Assembly: GCF_008831285.2 (NCBI RefSeq)
Contig: NC_045146.1
Span: forward strand, 24,259,703 to 24,323,702
DNA length: 64,000 nt
From: Nymphaea colorata
Taxonomy: Eukaryota > Streptophyta > Magnoliopsida > Nymphaeales > Nymphaeaceae
Direction of reading: 5' to 3'
The translations under genes and the position numbers were made by a program. Shown here in pieces: positions 1-11,232 of the stretch (positions within the stretch are counted from its first letter, which is position 1; each line of letters begins with the position of its first letter). Below the pieces are notes generated by a model, which saw only the letters and a list, made by a program, of their open reading frames with translations, did no database searches and was not told the origin of the DNA.

Positions 1-696
1 ATTGGGGACAATAGGAGCAGAATCACTGTAATTGATTGTGTTTACTGATAATTTTTTGATAGCTATTTGCCAAAATATGTCTTGCCAATAGAAAAAGAAG
101 CGCATTTTATTTGTTGGCTATTCTGTAGTTTAGCATGTTAAAAATGAATGTGTTTGTTTGTTGGAACTAAAATGCATTTTACTTTCACATGGAAGTTAAA
201 TTGGTTATTTCAAAATGCCTGCTTAGTGGGGGTTAACTAATTTTTGGTTTGGTGAACCTGGTTTAGGAGATTTGAGGCACGTGAAAGTGGTAAACTTTGA
301 TGGCCATAGCCATAAAGTAGTCTTGATGAACTGTTGCCCTTTTTGTGTTGAATGGGGGAGCAATTTATGATTGTTGGTCAGATTCTTCTGACAGTTGATT
401 TGCCAATGGTGGACTTCTTTTTCTTTATATGCAAATGAATATCAGCGAGCATCTGAGTCCTTTGTTCTTCTTTGTCATTTCTGATGTTAATATTGTCGTT
501 TGGCGTCTCTGATTGTCATTGTGGAGAGCCTTATTCTAATTCATGGTCAAATTCTTTATGCTTCTTTTTCTTCTGGATCACAGGAAGAAATGGAAAAAAA
601 TCGCAGGTCAACCTCTGGTATGGATCAGTAATGTCTAGGTTTTGTTCCATTTGGTATCCACCACCACAAGTAGTTCTCTTTGTCTGATTCATCACT

Positions 697-968
697 ATGG
701 CAGGTTCTTCTCGAGATGGGTCTGGGAGAAGGATGAGAGAAGTCGCATGCCCGATATGCACTGTTCATTTGCAGGTGGATGATCTCTTTGACACTGTTGC
801 TCTATGCCTCTGTTTTCTTTCATTAAGAACTTCCCGGTTGGTGTCCGTCGAGAAAATAATTTGCATGTGTTCATCGCTTTTGGGTTGCAGGTCCAAGTTC
901 CAAACTCTGGGTCAGAGACGATCGAATGTGGAGTTTGTCAGCATGAGTTCCTTGTTAGTGCTCATTGA
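697..968 (+). CDS. Small four-cysteine (zinc-ribbon-like) plant protein, 2 exons, 51 aa
   Basis: Two exons: 697-774 and 891-968, with an intron 775-890 that starts GTGGAT and ends TTGCAG. Splicing keeps the frame exactly (26 + 25 codons, then TGA). The 51-residue product has a basic, Ser/Gly-rich start, then CPIC at residues 18-21 and CGVC at about 39-42. Two CxxC pairs 17 residues apart suggest one bound zinc ion. The second exon reads on smoothly after the splice (VQVPNSGSETIECGVCQHEF), which supports the join; without splicing the frame turns into low-quality sequence. I recall short conserved plant proteins of this form but no assigned function. The start is the first ATG in good context (ACTATGGC). 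Upstream AG/GT borders near 580-610 hint at 5'UTR introns, unproven. Seen: ORF, splice sites, cysteines. Inferred: zinc binding. Confidence 0.72.
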
Positions 969-3900
969 TAATCAGTATGTGCCTGCCCATTGTTGCTTCC
1001 TCCAACAACTCCTACGGCTTCTTCTGCTCCTAACTCTAGTGAGGATTCTGTCTCTGTGTTGTGTACATAGGCTGCTGGACCACCTGTCTGTAAATGGCAT
1101 CTTTAATGAGACCTATTTTTTATGTGGTTCATTTCCCTAATGTTTCGTTGTGGTTCCTGCACAGTCACTAGTACCTATGGTGATATGGAAAGTTTGATGA
1201 ACTTTCTGTAGAGGATAGATAGATGATGGTCAGTGTGTTTTTCGATTATTGATGTCTTGCTTGCAATATTTTATGGTGTTGGATGAAGCAGTTGAATAAA
1301 GGCTGTTCTAAAAGGTTTTGTTTTTGTAAAGGAAATATTCTGGATCTCATGATCATTGCTCGCGTCAGTACTTGCTCTTACTTCTTCCATCGTTGGAGCT
1401 GCATGATTTACATGAAATGGTAGTGACGTGCGAAGAGTTAATTAGTTCTACATGTCCATTCTTAGCCAACAGTGCAGTGCCATCACGAGAGAGCGGTGTT
1501 CATATCTAACTTCCCCATAGGCGTATAAACTTGACGTGACGTTCGTACCTCTAGACATGACGTTCAAACGGGTATGAAAATCTAAACCGTCTTGTGCGAA
1601 CTTTTTGCTACCCTTCCCTCAGCCTGTGGTAAAGTTCGAAGTCCGAACGCATGGCCAGGTGGGGTGAGCTCTTGTGAGGCAAGTCTTCTGTAGATCCTGG
1701 AATTCATGATCTTGAATACAAGGTCTTGGAACGTGAGAGCTAAGTTTCACGTGCAATCGGTGATCGAAATACGCAATAATGCATGATGGTAGCTTTTGTC
1801 CAATGAGTGGTTAACTGATCTTCTATCTTTATCTTATCCAATGAGTTGGTAATCTTTATTTTAAAGCTTAGGAAAGGTCTCAGGCAATCAGCTGATGTCG
1901 GGTTCAATTTTATACGAACAAATCATGTAAAAGATTTATTATGATAGAATCTCATTTTTTGAATTTTTCCTTAAAAGTATGTTTGCCATATTATTTTTAA
2001 AGTATCTAGACATTTTATTAACAAACACGGACCATGAATGCTTAGTGAACGTCTATAACACACACGGTAAATTACACCTACAAATGGAACGGTAAACACG
2101 GTCATATTGTGTGGCGCTGATTCTGTGTGCGGTGAGACATCAGACAAGCAGTGCCATAGCAGCCCTTAATCATACCCATGACGAGCAGCTGACCCATATC
2201 TGGGACATAAATTGTACAAGGATGCATGGACAAGCACGAACAATGGAAGGACGAGTTTATGATAACTTTCGAGCTTCAACTTGACTTGTATTACGGGGTC
2301 CTAACCAACCACATGGATGCTCCATCCGAGTAAGTGTCTGATGGGTTAATTAATAAATCTTGGTCAATCTTTATGTTATTTGTTCATGGGCCTCGATTAA
2401 TCTCCCCCACAATATAAAAGGTTGGTGACTGGTACATGATTCGATCATGTACTGTTTCTCTCTCTCATAAATTGTCAAGAGACAAACATCGCTTCTTGAC
2501 GTGATGATATATTAAAACAACCCATCACCTGTTTCTAGGAATAGCTTAGTAAGTTTCATTCTCCTGTTAATCACAAAGGCTACAAATACAGAAAGTACCA
2601 TAACTGCATTAGGTTAAAGTTACCTCTGCAACTTCTATGAGTTCTATCGTGTTCGGTACGTGTCCCATTTGCCTCGAAAACTGTGCTTCACCACTTCCTT
2701 ATGTTTGTCTAAAGACCCATAAGGACTCTTTCTCCATGCAATCTTTGGTTCCATGGCACAACAGGAGCTTCTTCTCCACATCCCCACGTCTTTATTTGAA
2801 CTATTGTAGCTTTCTTAATTTTATGTTTGTGGAATCTTGCACTGCGTAGCCCATCCTCTTCACATCTCTCGAGTATTTTCCAGCACTTCGTCTCATTACT
2901 AGAAGCGCTTCTCGATCTGGTTAGTGTTGCAAAATAAAAATTAAGTAGGAACTACTGCCTCGTCTACCATTGAAGGACGATTAACATTGAATGACGTAAA
3001 TCGACTTAATCTTTTAGTCAAGTTGCTAATGAAGCTATCGAAGGCACACACATACACATACATTTTAACGGCCCCGTTTGATTGCTTTTCTCTTTGTTTT
3101 TTCTCTCAAAGATCTGTTTTAAATAGACGGCATTGGTTAGATGGCGGAGTGATTTAACCTACAAACATGCACGTACACATACATCACACTAATTTTTTTT
3201 ATAAAAACAAAACGCAAGGTGTTTCTGCATTCTTCTTTCACACACACATATATATATAGTGATCGTTCACCAAAAAGATTCATGAAGTGATCCTCATAAA
3301 TGTTGCGGTGATCAATGGGTGCTGAATATGCTGCTATGTGGGGGCTTTACTGCTGCTTCAGTGGGAATTCAGGAACAAGTTTCTTCATTTCACCTTTGGA
3401 AAACAAGACAGTCCTCTGCCTGTTTCACATATAAGATTAATAAAGATCATTTTTTCGGTGATTAATGAAGAAGATACGCGGTGCAATTTACCTATGGAGA
3501 GAGAAAATATAAGGTAGGTTTATTAACCTTCAGTGCCATGTGACGACTGAAGCTGTTTCTTGCATTGAAGCAGACAACAAAATGTCCGATCTGACCTTCT
3601 GGCTTTCTCTTGTTCATCTTTTCGGTTCAACAATAAAGCAGAAAGAATGAAACACTCCCATCATTAGCACAAAGAATCTTAACCGCCGTCTTAGGTAGAG
3701 GCTCACAATTGAGATGAGCGGCGAGGGTTGGGTCTTCTATAACTTGGACAGCCTCAACGCCGTGGCTTAGAATGCCGGCAGCTTTATCGTCCGTAAATGC
3801 TTCGTAATATTTAAATCAGGCGTTTGACAAAGAGAGACAACTCGCACTTTAAAAAAATTCTCCCGGAAAACTACGCCGGAGTTAATAAACATATCGTCTT

Positions 3901-4930
3901 CGAAGTACGTGCCTCACTTTTCTGATTTCTTGATTTACGCCTCTGATTTGAATTAATCAAGAATTACATATCGTGGTCGCGCTTCTTCAATATCATATTC
4001 ATCTGATTGTGTTGCTACATTGTAACTTGTTGGGGCGGTAAGTGTTCTGTTAACCAGCCCCCATATGTATTGTATCCCCAATAATGCGTGCATTTTTGGA
4101 AGCAAACGCATTAATGAATGTGCCATTTTGTTAGCCGCTTCTGAAATTATATTTTCTCTTTCCAAGTATTCCAATTTTTCCATGTTCACATTTACAGGCA
4201 TTTATTAATTAACCTTTTAGTGTTCTTCCAAGTATTCCAATTTTTCCATGTTCACATTTACAGGCATTTATTAATTAACCTTTTAGTGTTTTTATAGGCT
4301 ACAAAAATTAGAGCAGCGATTTTTAAAACATATCATGTCTATAAAATAAGGAAAAAACTGTTATTTTAATTCTTAGAATTTTCAAGCTGTACAGCTCACA
4401 TGTTTTCAATTAGGTCGTGAGAAAAAATTTAGCGACGAGTTCAAGTGATTTTAAACAGTTAGAGCGCCGCTCGATAAAACTCTGCTTTTTTCTTTTTTCT
4501 TTCTTGGTTTTTCAGGAGAGCTAGTAGTTTATAAAGCCAGCCCATTGCCTGGAAGAGAAGCAATAGCCCCTTAACCCTGGGTTTCAGAGCTTGCTCCGAG
4601 ACGATGACCTTAACTTTTCAACCTTAATATATAAATATTCACCCACTCTCTCTCTTTCTGTCGCGACGATCATTGTATTGATGATTGAGACCGTGAAGTT
4701 TACCACATTGTAAGATCGAGTCCATCATCAAATCTCTCTAGAATAATCATTCGGCCATTGTATCCATGATTCAGACTGAGGGTTACCCGTTGTCAGGATT
4801 TGATGTCGGTGTTAACGACTTCTTAAAGTTTTCTGTTTTGATCTTTGTTTCTCCCCTCTGATCAACTCTTATGGAGAATTGTATACTGGCCTCGTTTAAC
4901 TAAGTTCATTTTCTGTTCTCACTCCTTTTC
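969..4930. other. 3' flank of the small gene, then non-coding left arm of GDSL unit 1
   Basis: No convincing coding exon. 1069-1170 (the likely 3' end of the small gene) is repeated at 23296-23393. 2305-2610 and about 2955-3040 are repeated at 23605-23950 and 23965-24045. These blocks mark the left arm of a duplicated unit. A minus-strand frame 4201-3953 (82 codons, starts MPVNVNMEKLEYLE) is open but resembles nothing I know; its first codons lie inside the 66-bp tandem repeat at 4161. I treat it as probably non-coding. Confidence 0.5.
4161..4291 (+). repeat. Two-copy tandem repeat, 66-bp period
   Basis: A 66-bp segment starting TCCAAGTATTCCAATTTTTC at 4161 is repeated almost perfectly from 4227. 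The near identity implies a recent local duplication. It lies about 1.1 kb upstream of the dead GDSL copy and has no equivalent in front of the intact copy as far as I can see. Confidence 0.9.
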
Positions 4931-4939
4931 CCTTCTGGT

Positions 4940-5383
4940 TGCTATCGGATAGTGGCTGAAAGCTACCAACCACGCCATGCTCCACCAACCCTGAATAATA
5001 TAATTAACCACTACATGCTTCACATTTTCCAAGCCGCAAAATTTTCCCGTCAAAAAAAGATCTTGAGACAACGACTGGACCACCTCATCTCCGTACAAAT
5101 ATGGCAACTTCTAGCTCGATGCTTCGTCAATCCGCATTGAAGGCTTGCTGTTGTTGATCGCTCAACAGGCAGGCCTTGCGGCTGCAGTCGACACGTTTGC
5201 GTGCTTCTCCTTGCAATAGTGTCTATCGCCACCAACGTTGCTCCGCCTCCTCAATCTTCGCGCTCCATCTAAACACAAAGAAGCGTATCAAGAACTCGAA
5301 GCATAGAAGAAGCAACAGAAGTAGAGTTGCTCTTGTCTTCTGCATTCAAAGACCACCAAGAGTTTCCCTGAAGTGGACAGACA
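4940..5383 (+). promoter_or_regulatory. Promoter/leader of the dead GDSL copy, TATA box mutated
   Basis: About 440 bp aligns well with the promoter of the intact gene at 29001-29397: both hold TGGCTGAAAGCTACCAACCA, a shared AATATGGCAAC stretch, and the same leader AGAAGACCACCAAGAGTTT-like sequence before the start codon. In the intact copy CTATATAAACAC (29278-29289) is a good TATA box. Here the matching place reads CCATCTAAACAC (about 5264-5275), so the TATA core is lost. That fits loss of expression, which is an inference. Confidence 0.6.
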
Positions 5384-7857
5384 ATGCAGAAACAGAAGCT
5401 GCTGCTTCTTGGTTGGCTTCTCTTCTTCGCGGCGCCGGCCACGGTGTACGGTCAGGGAAAAGGCCTGTTGCCGACTTCGCTGATCGTTTTTGGTGATTCC
5501 ATAGTGGACGCAGGCAACAACAACGATCTGAACACCATCAACAAATGCAACTACCCTCCTTATGGTCCTATGGAGGGATTTCAATGCTAAAAAGCCCCAA
5601 GGAAGGTTCTCAAATGACAAATGGCAAGATCGTTAATGACATTATTGGTAATTGTTTTGACTTTCGGGTTATTGCTTACACGAAGGGTTTCGTGCAATAA
5701 ATATCTTGCCTTTTGTGCTGTGTCCTTTGGTAGTAATCTTCTTTCTCCGTCTCTTCTTTAATACCAAGCAGTCCAAATTATCAACTGTAAATAGTCCTTT
5801 TTTTTTCTGTTCTTTGCTAGGCTTTATGTTTTGTTACTGAAGCACCCACATTACAACAAAGAGGAACATTCAAGTTTATTACCCCACTATAAAGCATTGT
5901 TACAAACATCGTTTTCAAATTTTTAACGGCTTGATTTTTCTTGGGTATTTAACGGTAAACTTTTTTTTTCTGCTAAAGTCTTGAAAAAAGCTGGGCAATT
6001 TTAAAAAATAAAAAAATTAGATATAAATGAAATGAACGAGAAACTAATAGGAAAACATAAATAAAACTATATGGCAGTGATACAAGAAATGTTTTATTGA
6101 TAGTAAAATTGACAAAAATAATTTTGTTTAAGTTTATATGTAAATCCATGACAATATCAATGCTAAAATTGCAAAAAAAAAAACACATTAATTTTTTTTC
6201 TCTTTTTTTTCATATTTTAAATGTTAAATGTGAATATCATGATATTTTTTGAAAATATCTGGATATCTGTGACACCACTATTAAGGTCCATTCCATTATA
6301 GTCATGGGTTAATTCTCCTATATTCATGCCACCACTACTCGGCAGCATGCACATGCACCTTAAACGGAACATTAAGATGGCTCTTTGCTAACTGCCCCAC
6401 TAACACATGCTCAAACATCAACCCACATTTTCTCCTCCTTGATGTGATAATTTAATATTCTCAAACGACTCCCTCATTCTAACTAACTTTATTTAATAGG
6501 GTAAAAGCTTTAAAACATTGAAATATTACTTCTATAGTTCTTTTCTTCATAAATGTGAATTTGAAGATTGTTGCCAAGCCAAACATTTAATTTCACGTAC
6601 TCATCAACGATTTTAAACAAGTTTTTTTTTTTCACAACTACTATCCAAGAAACCACACATTTTGGCAAATAATATTTAAATTGTACTAGTGAAAAAGATA
6701 TTACTTTTTTTTTCTACAAAATTTGCTTGTGCTTTGACTTTGTCAAAAAGAACTTACTTCACAGTGACCTTTTTTTTTTTTTCAAAGTAGTATCTTCCCT
6801 TCATCCTTTTTTGAGGACTTGGGAGTTTTTCTATACATTCTCGACAAGGTCCCATGGATCATTTGAAATTAAAAAAGTTTGCATTTTTATACTTCAAAAT
6901 TTATAATTCTTTACGAACATGGGGATCAAGGATTGTAACAGGTTTAACATTTTATAGTTGTTGGCCATTAGATTATTTTGATGGACTTCACCTTCTTAGT
7001 AGAAGCAACTTTCCTCATATACTTTGTGTTCACTTGAAATCGTAACCTGCATGAGCCATATTACAAGAGTCTGACTCACGCACCCACATTACAACAAAAG
7101 GAAAGTTTGTATTTATGACCCACCATGATCCATCTCAGACTATTCTAGGTGTTCTGGCTTTAGAGCCTTCTACAATGGATCTTGGTACCAAACACAGTGA
7201 CCCAAGAAGGAGACAGAGTACCGTCTTTTTTTTTCAGTATAAGGTGCAAGATCTTGTGGAAACGAATTCAATTATTTTTCAAGGTGCACAAACCCAATCA
7301 GTTCAGATGTGGGAACAAAATTAGGCCAGTTTTTGCTATGAACTAAAACCCAAATAGCAGCAGAAAACTTCACCTTTGCAGGTCTAAGGGGTTCTCTAGC
7401 ACTCACTGAAGACTTTTAGATCTTAAAATCGAAAGAGAGCAAGAGAAAAGAAAAGGAACAACATTAATTTGGTTTCAAGAATCAAAAAGCCTTCTTTCAT
7501 GATTTTTGCCATGAAGTTTAAACCAAATCCACTTGTGCATGATGTGCAGCTTCGCTTGCTGGGATAACCGATTCCTTGATGGCTTATCTTGACCCAAACC
7601 TCAAAGACAGAGATCTTCTCCACGGCGTTACTTTTGCTTCTGGAGGTGCAGGACTGGATGATGTAACATCGAACTTTACTGTAAGCCTGCACCAAATGAA
7701 GGATCTCATTAGTTCATCTCAGTTTCATGTTTGGAGTGGTTTGTCACTCTTTACAATGCTTGCTTATGATCTTCCACGTTTTTGCATACGGAACTACAGA
7801 ACGTCATCTCCTTGGCTGGCCAAGTGGAGCTATTCAAAGAGTACATGGCGAGACTAA

Positions 7858-8356
7858 AGAGAATAGAGGCACTATCAAAGAACTCAAGCAGGAAAGTCCA
7901 GCCAGCCATGACGATGGAAACAGGAAAGAAGAAATCAGGGGATTAGCAAAGGAAACTCCGGCCAGCTATAATGATAGAAACAGTAACGATTGTAATCGTT
8001 ACAATACCAAGAAGGAAACATCATCTGGCCAACGGTATAAAGACAATAATATAGAGACAACGGCTGGCCAAGACAGCCCCAATATTTCAAAAGATGAAGA
8101 TGCAATTGACAAACAGAGAGAGGCAACAACTAAATAGGGAAACAATGATTGTAAATTAGATATTGTTTCCTCCTGTAAAGATCATTGTAAATCCTGTAAA
8201 TCAGGAAATGATGATGCCTGTAATTCTATTATAAATAGAAGAATGATCCAGGCCTATCGACACTAAGAACGATACTGCCTTTGTGGACGTAGGTGGGAGT
8301 TTACACCGAACCACGTTAAAATTAGGCATTCCTTCCTTGAATCTCTGCTTTTCTTT
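7858..8356 (+). repeat. 5' LTR (approximate) of the copia element
   Basis: It lies between the break in GDSL exon 3 and the primer-binding site. It contains a TATA-like CTATTATAAATAG at 8226-8238, as expected for an LTR promoter. An approximate repeat with a 60-bp period starts at 7891 and 7951 (GGAAAGTCCAGCCAGC / GGAAACTCCGGCCAGC), and a 9-bp-stem hairpin GTAACGATT..AATCGTTAC is present at about 7983-8002. The exact TG start was not identified. Confidence 0.55.
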
Positions 8357-8357
8357 A

Positions 8358-8369
8358 TGGTATCAAAGC
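8358..8369 (+). promoter_or_regulatory. Retrotransposon primer-binding site (initiator tRNA-Met type)
   Basis: TGGTATCAAAGC differs by one base from TGGTATCAGAGC, the usual plant copia primer site complementary to the 3' end of initiator tRNA-Met. It fixes the inner edge of the 5' LTR and the element's orientation. Confidence 0.85.
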
Positions 8370-8380
8370 AGGACAACCAT

Positions 8381-9256
8381 ATGGTGCAAAGCAATTCTTC
8401 TTCAAGCATAGCGTCTGCTCCAAACAGAAATCCTTACCCATACAATCTGAACATTGCCAACTTTGTGTCAATCAAGCTCAATCAAAGCAATTTTCTGTTA
8501 TGGCAAACGCAGAAGATGGGGCTCATCGAAAGCCAATATATGACTAGTTTTCTAGATGGAGAATATCAGCCGCCTGCAAAGTTTCTCACCACCTCAGATG
8601 GAAGTACAGCCACAAAACTGAATCCTGACTATCTCGCCTAGTGGAAGTCAGATCGACTTCTTAGAGGATGGATTACTGGGACTCTTGCTGAAGAAATTTT
8701 AGGCATTATCATTGGACAGCAAACTGCCATGGAGGTATGGACCACCCTAACTCAGCATTTTGCTAACAAATCCAAGGAACGAGAAATGTTTCTTATGCAA
8801 AAAATTCAAATGCATAAGAAAGGAAACTCGTCTATTGATGAATATATCCGCAGCTTTAAGAAAATTTCCGATGAGCTCACTGCCATTGGAAAGCCCATTT
8901 CAGACGAAACCAAAATTTTTTGGCATCTCACCGGCCTCGGAAAAGATTATGAATCTTTCCGAACACCCTTACTCACTAGCATGTTAAAACCACCAGCACC
9001 CTCATATCTTGAGGCAGTTGCTCTTCTTCAAAATCATGAAATCATGAGAACTTTAGAAGAAGACTCTCCTAGCACCCACGTTGCATTTGTCAGCCACCGT
9101 CAACCAAACCAGAGAAACAGGGGAGGCAAAAATCAAACCAACTTCAATTCTAAAGGACATGGTTTTATGCAAGCTAGTCAAGGTGGGTCATGGAATTCAG
9201 ACATCAAAAGCAAAGAGAGCAACCAGAACACTAATATGCAGCAAAATGAACCATAG
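8381..9256 (+). pseudogene. copia gag (UBN2 / Retrotran_gag type), interrupted
   Basis: Capsid-like protein in one frame with a single internal TAG at 8639-8641 (Tyr-to-stop). Before it: NFVSIKLNQSNFLLWQTQ, the typical N-terminal gag motif. After it: WKSDRLLRGWITGTL, then VWTTLTQHFANKSKERE and a conserved helical segment ending in RTLEEDS. The region after 9100 is Gln/Asn-rich. The CCHC zinc knuckle expected before the WHRFNEAF motif (about 9275-9299) is missing; the frame stops at 9254-9256 instead. I start at the second ATG because the first (8357) overlaps the primer-binding site. Confidence 0.85.
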
Positions 9257-9326
9257 CGCTATCAACTGATGGCATAGGTTCAATGAGGCGTTTTAGTCAC
9301 AAAAGGTTCCACAAGCTCTAGCCACC

Positions 9327-11232
9327 ATGAAAGTTTCTGATACTCAAGATCAACAATGGTTTCCCGACACTGGTGCATCGGCTCATGTGACGTCCAATGC
9401 AGGTAATCTCAGTTCTTTATCAAAATATCATGTGACAGATAAATTAATGGTTAGAAATGGAGAAAAATTAGATATTACTCATATAGGGCAGGCCACTATA
9501 GCCAATGGACAACAAAAACTTGTTCTTGATAATGTTTTAGTTGTGCCAAAGATAAAGAAAAACCTTATCTCCGTCAGTCAATTGACATCAGATCTTCCTT
9601 ATATCTTTGAATTTTCAACTAACGACTTTGTTGTGAAGGAAAAGACGACCAACAAGGCGGTAATTGCGGGGAAGAGGCATGATGATCTCTATGCAGTCGG
9701 AAACAAGGAAGAAGGCAGCGACAAATTTCAAGAAGTATTTTTCTCTACAAGATTTCAAGCAGCAAATAAAGAAATATGACACCAACGTTTGGGCCATATT
9801 CATTGTGAAGTAGTAAATTTTCTTGCAAATAAAAAGGCTATTCGTGGGACACGCTCTAGTATCTTAAACAATGTATGTGCTAGTTGTCAAATGGCAAAAA
9901 TGTGTCGTCTTCCTTTCTTACCAGTGGATGAGCATTGTGATAATTTTCTTGATAAAGTTCATTGTGATCTATGGGGACCAGCCCCAGCTATTTCAGTTAC
10001 TAAATTCCGTTTTATGCTATTTTTATTGATGAAGCCACCCGGTTTACTTGGTTCTATCCCTTGCACCATAAATCAGAGTTATACAACGTATTTACGATCT
10101 TTCATAAATATGTTGAAAATCAGTTTGATAAGAAAATCAAGAAGTTTCAAACAGATGAAGGGGGTGAATTCAATAGTCTCAAACTTACAGCATATTTACA
10201 AGAAAACGGTATACATCATCATAAAGCATGTCCTAAGACGCCACCCCAAAATGGAATGGCAGAAAGGCGCCATAGGACCATTGTCGAACTTGGGTTAGCA
10301 ATGATGTTCAATGCACATATACCAGCTTGGTATTGGGTTGAAACGTTTTCCACTGCAGTTTGGCTTATTAATAGACTACCCACTCCAACGTTGAAGATGA
10401 AATCTCCTTTTGAATTGGTCTTTGGAAAAAGTCCGTCTTACTCTTGTTTACGAATATTTGGGACTAGATGTTTTCCATATATCAGATATTACACCCTCAA
10501 CAAACTTGAACCAAGATCTTTACCATGTGTATTCTTGGGAGTAATACTCACAAGGGATACAAGTGTTTATATCCACCTACAGGAAAATTTTATATATCCC
10601 AACACGTTGTCTTTGATGAAAGTATCTTCCCCTACAAACAGCCTGGGGCACTCTTTTCTTCTACATCATCCTGCAAAACTGGAGCCACATACAGAGATTG
10701 GACGGCGTTAGATCATTGTCCAGATCTTTCACAAGATCATAAAAATGATGCTTCATGTCAAGTGATCAATCATCATCATCTCCTGCATGATGGATCATTA
10801 GACCATCGTTCAGTTCAAGAAACACATGAAGGAGACAACAATATTTCAGCAAATGAAACATATGGTAGCAATGAAGATTTACATGGTCGAGACGAAAGTG
10901 ATATGCCCTCACCAGTCAATGAGGCACAAAGCCAACAGCTTGAAGAGAGACAACTGCTCCAAGACAGCTCCAATATTCACTCCATGGTAACTCGGGGTAA
11001 GGCTGGTATCTCCCAGAGCCGCCAATTCTCTATTGTGATAACATGTGAGCCCTTCAAGTATCTATCAAACCAGTTTTTCACTCTCGAATGAAACATGTTG
11101 AATTGGATTATCATTTACTAAGGGAAAAGGTTGCACTCGGTCTTCTTACAACTCAATTTGTTCCATCGACTCAACAAGTGGCCGACATTTTTACCAAAGC
11201 CCTTTTCAACATGTTTCATTCGTTGTGTCGAT
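9327..11232 (+). pseudogene. copia pol remnant: protease, integrase, RNase H tail (no reverse transcriptase)
   Basis: Protease: WFPDTGASAHVTS at about 9357-9395, with the catalytic DTGA intact. Pre-integrase: HQRLGHIH (about 9781) and CASCQMAK, forming the HHCC zinc site; the codon before it is TGA, so the frame is broken. Integrase core: HCDLWGPAP, then after a frameshift DEGGEF and PPQNGMAERRHRT, giving the D,D,E residues. A second frameshift at about 10530 precedes HKGYKCLYPPTGKFYIS. The linker ends in MVTRGKAG. RT is deleted. The last RNase H piece, KHVELDYHLLREKV and VADIFTKAL, runs 11088 to about 11205 and meets host exon 3. Confidence 0.85.

Larger units (their letters stand above)
7858..11232 (+). 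mobile_element. Degenerate Ty1/copia retrotransposon inserted in GDSL exon 3
   Basis: Order from the left: LTR-like segment, primer-binding site, gag, protease, integrase, end of RNase H. This gag-PR-INT-RT/RH order is that of Ty1/copia. It is broken in many ways: TAG in gag (8639), lost gag zinc knuckle, gag stop at 9254, TGA before the pre-integrase HQRLGH motif (about 9778), frameshifts in integrase near 10030 and 10530, the reverse transcriptase core deleted (sequence jumps from the linker MVTRGKAG at about 10982 to KHVELDYH at about 11088), and no 3' LTR. The right junction runs directly from the FTKAL...SLCR end of RNase H into GDSL exon 3. Length is 3.4 kb against about 5 kb for an intact element. 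Boundaries are uncertain by 5-10 bp because the missing 3' LTR prevents reading of the target-site duplication. Confidence 0.9.

Noticed and set aside
2637..2849. 70-codon plus ORF with CPICLENC, RING-finger-like
   Set aside because: Only the first cysteine cluster looks RING-like; the rest has no ordered Cys/His spacing and the frame is AT-rich noise in a duplicated non-coding arm.
5176..5620. Plus and minus ORFs of about 110 codons over GDSL exon 1
   Set aside because: Shadow frames of the true exon, which is identified by the signal peptide and [12 protein letters not shown].
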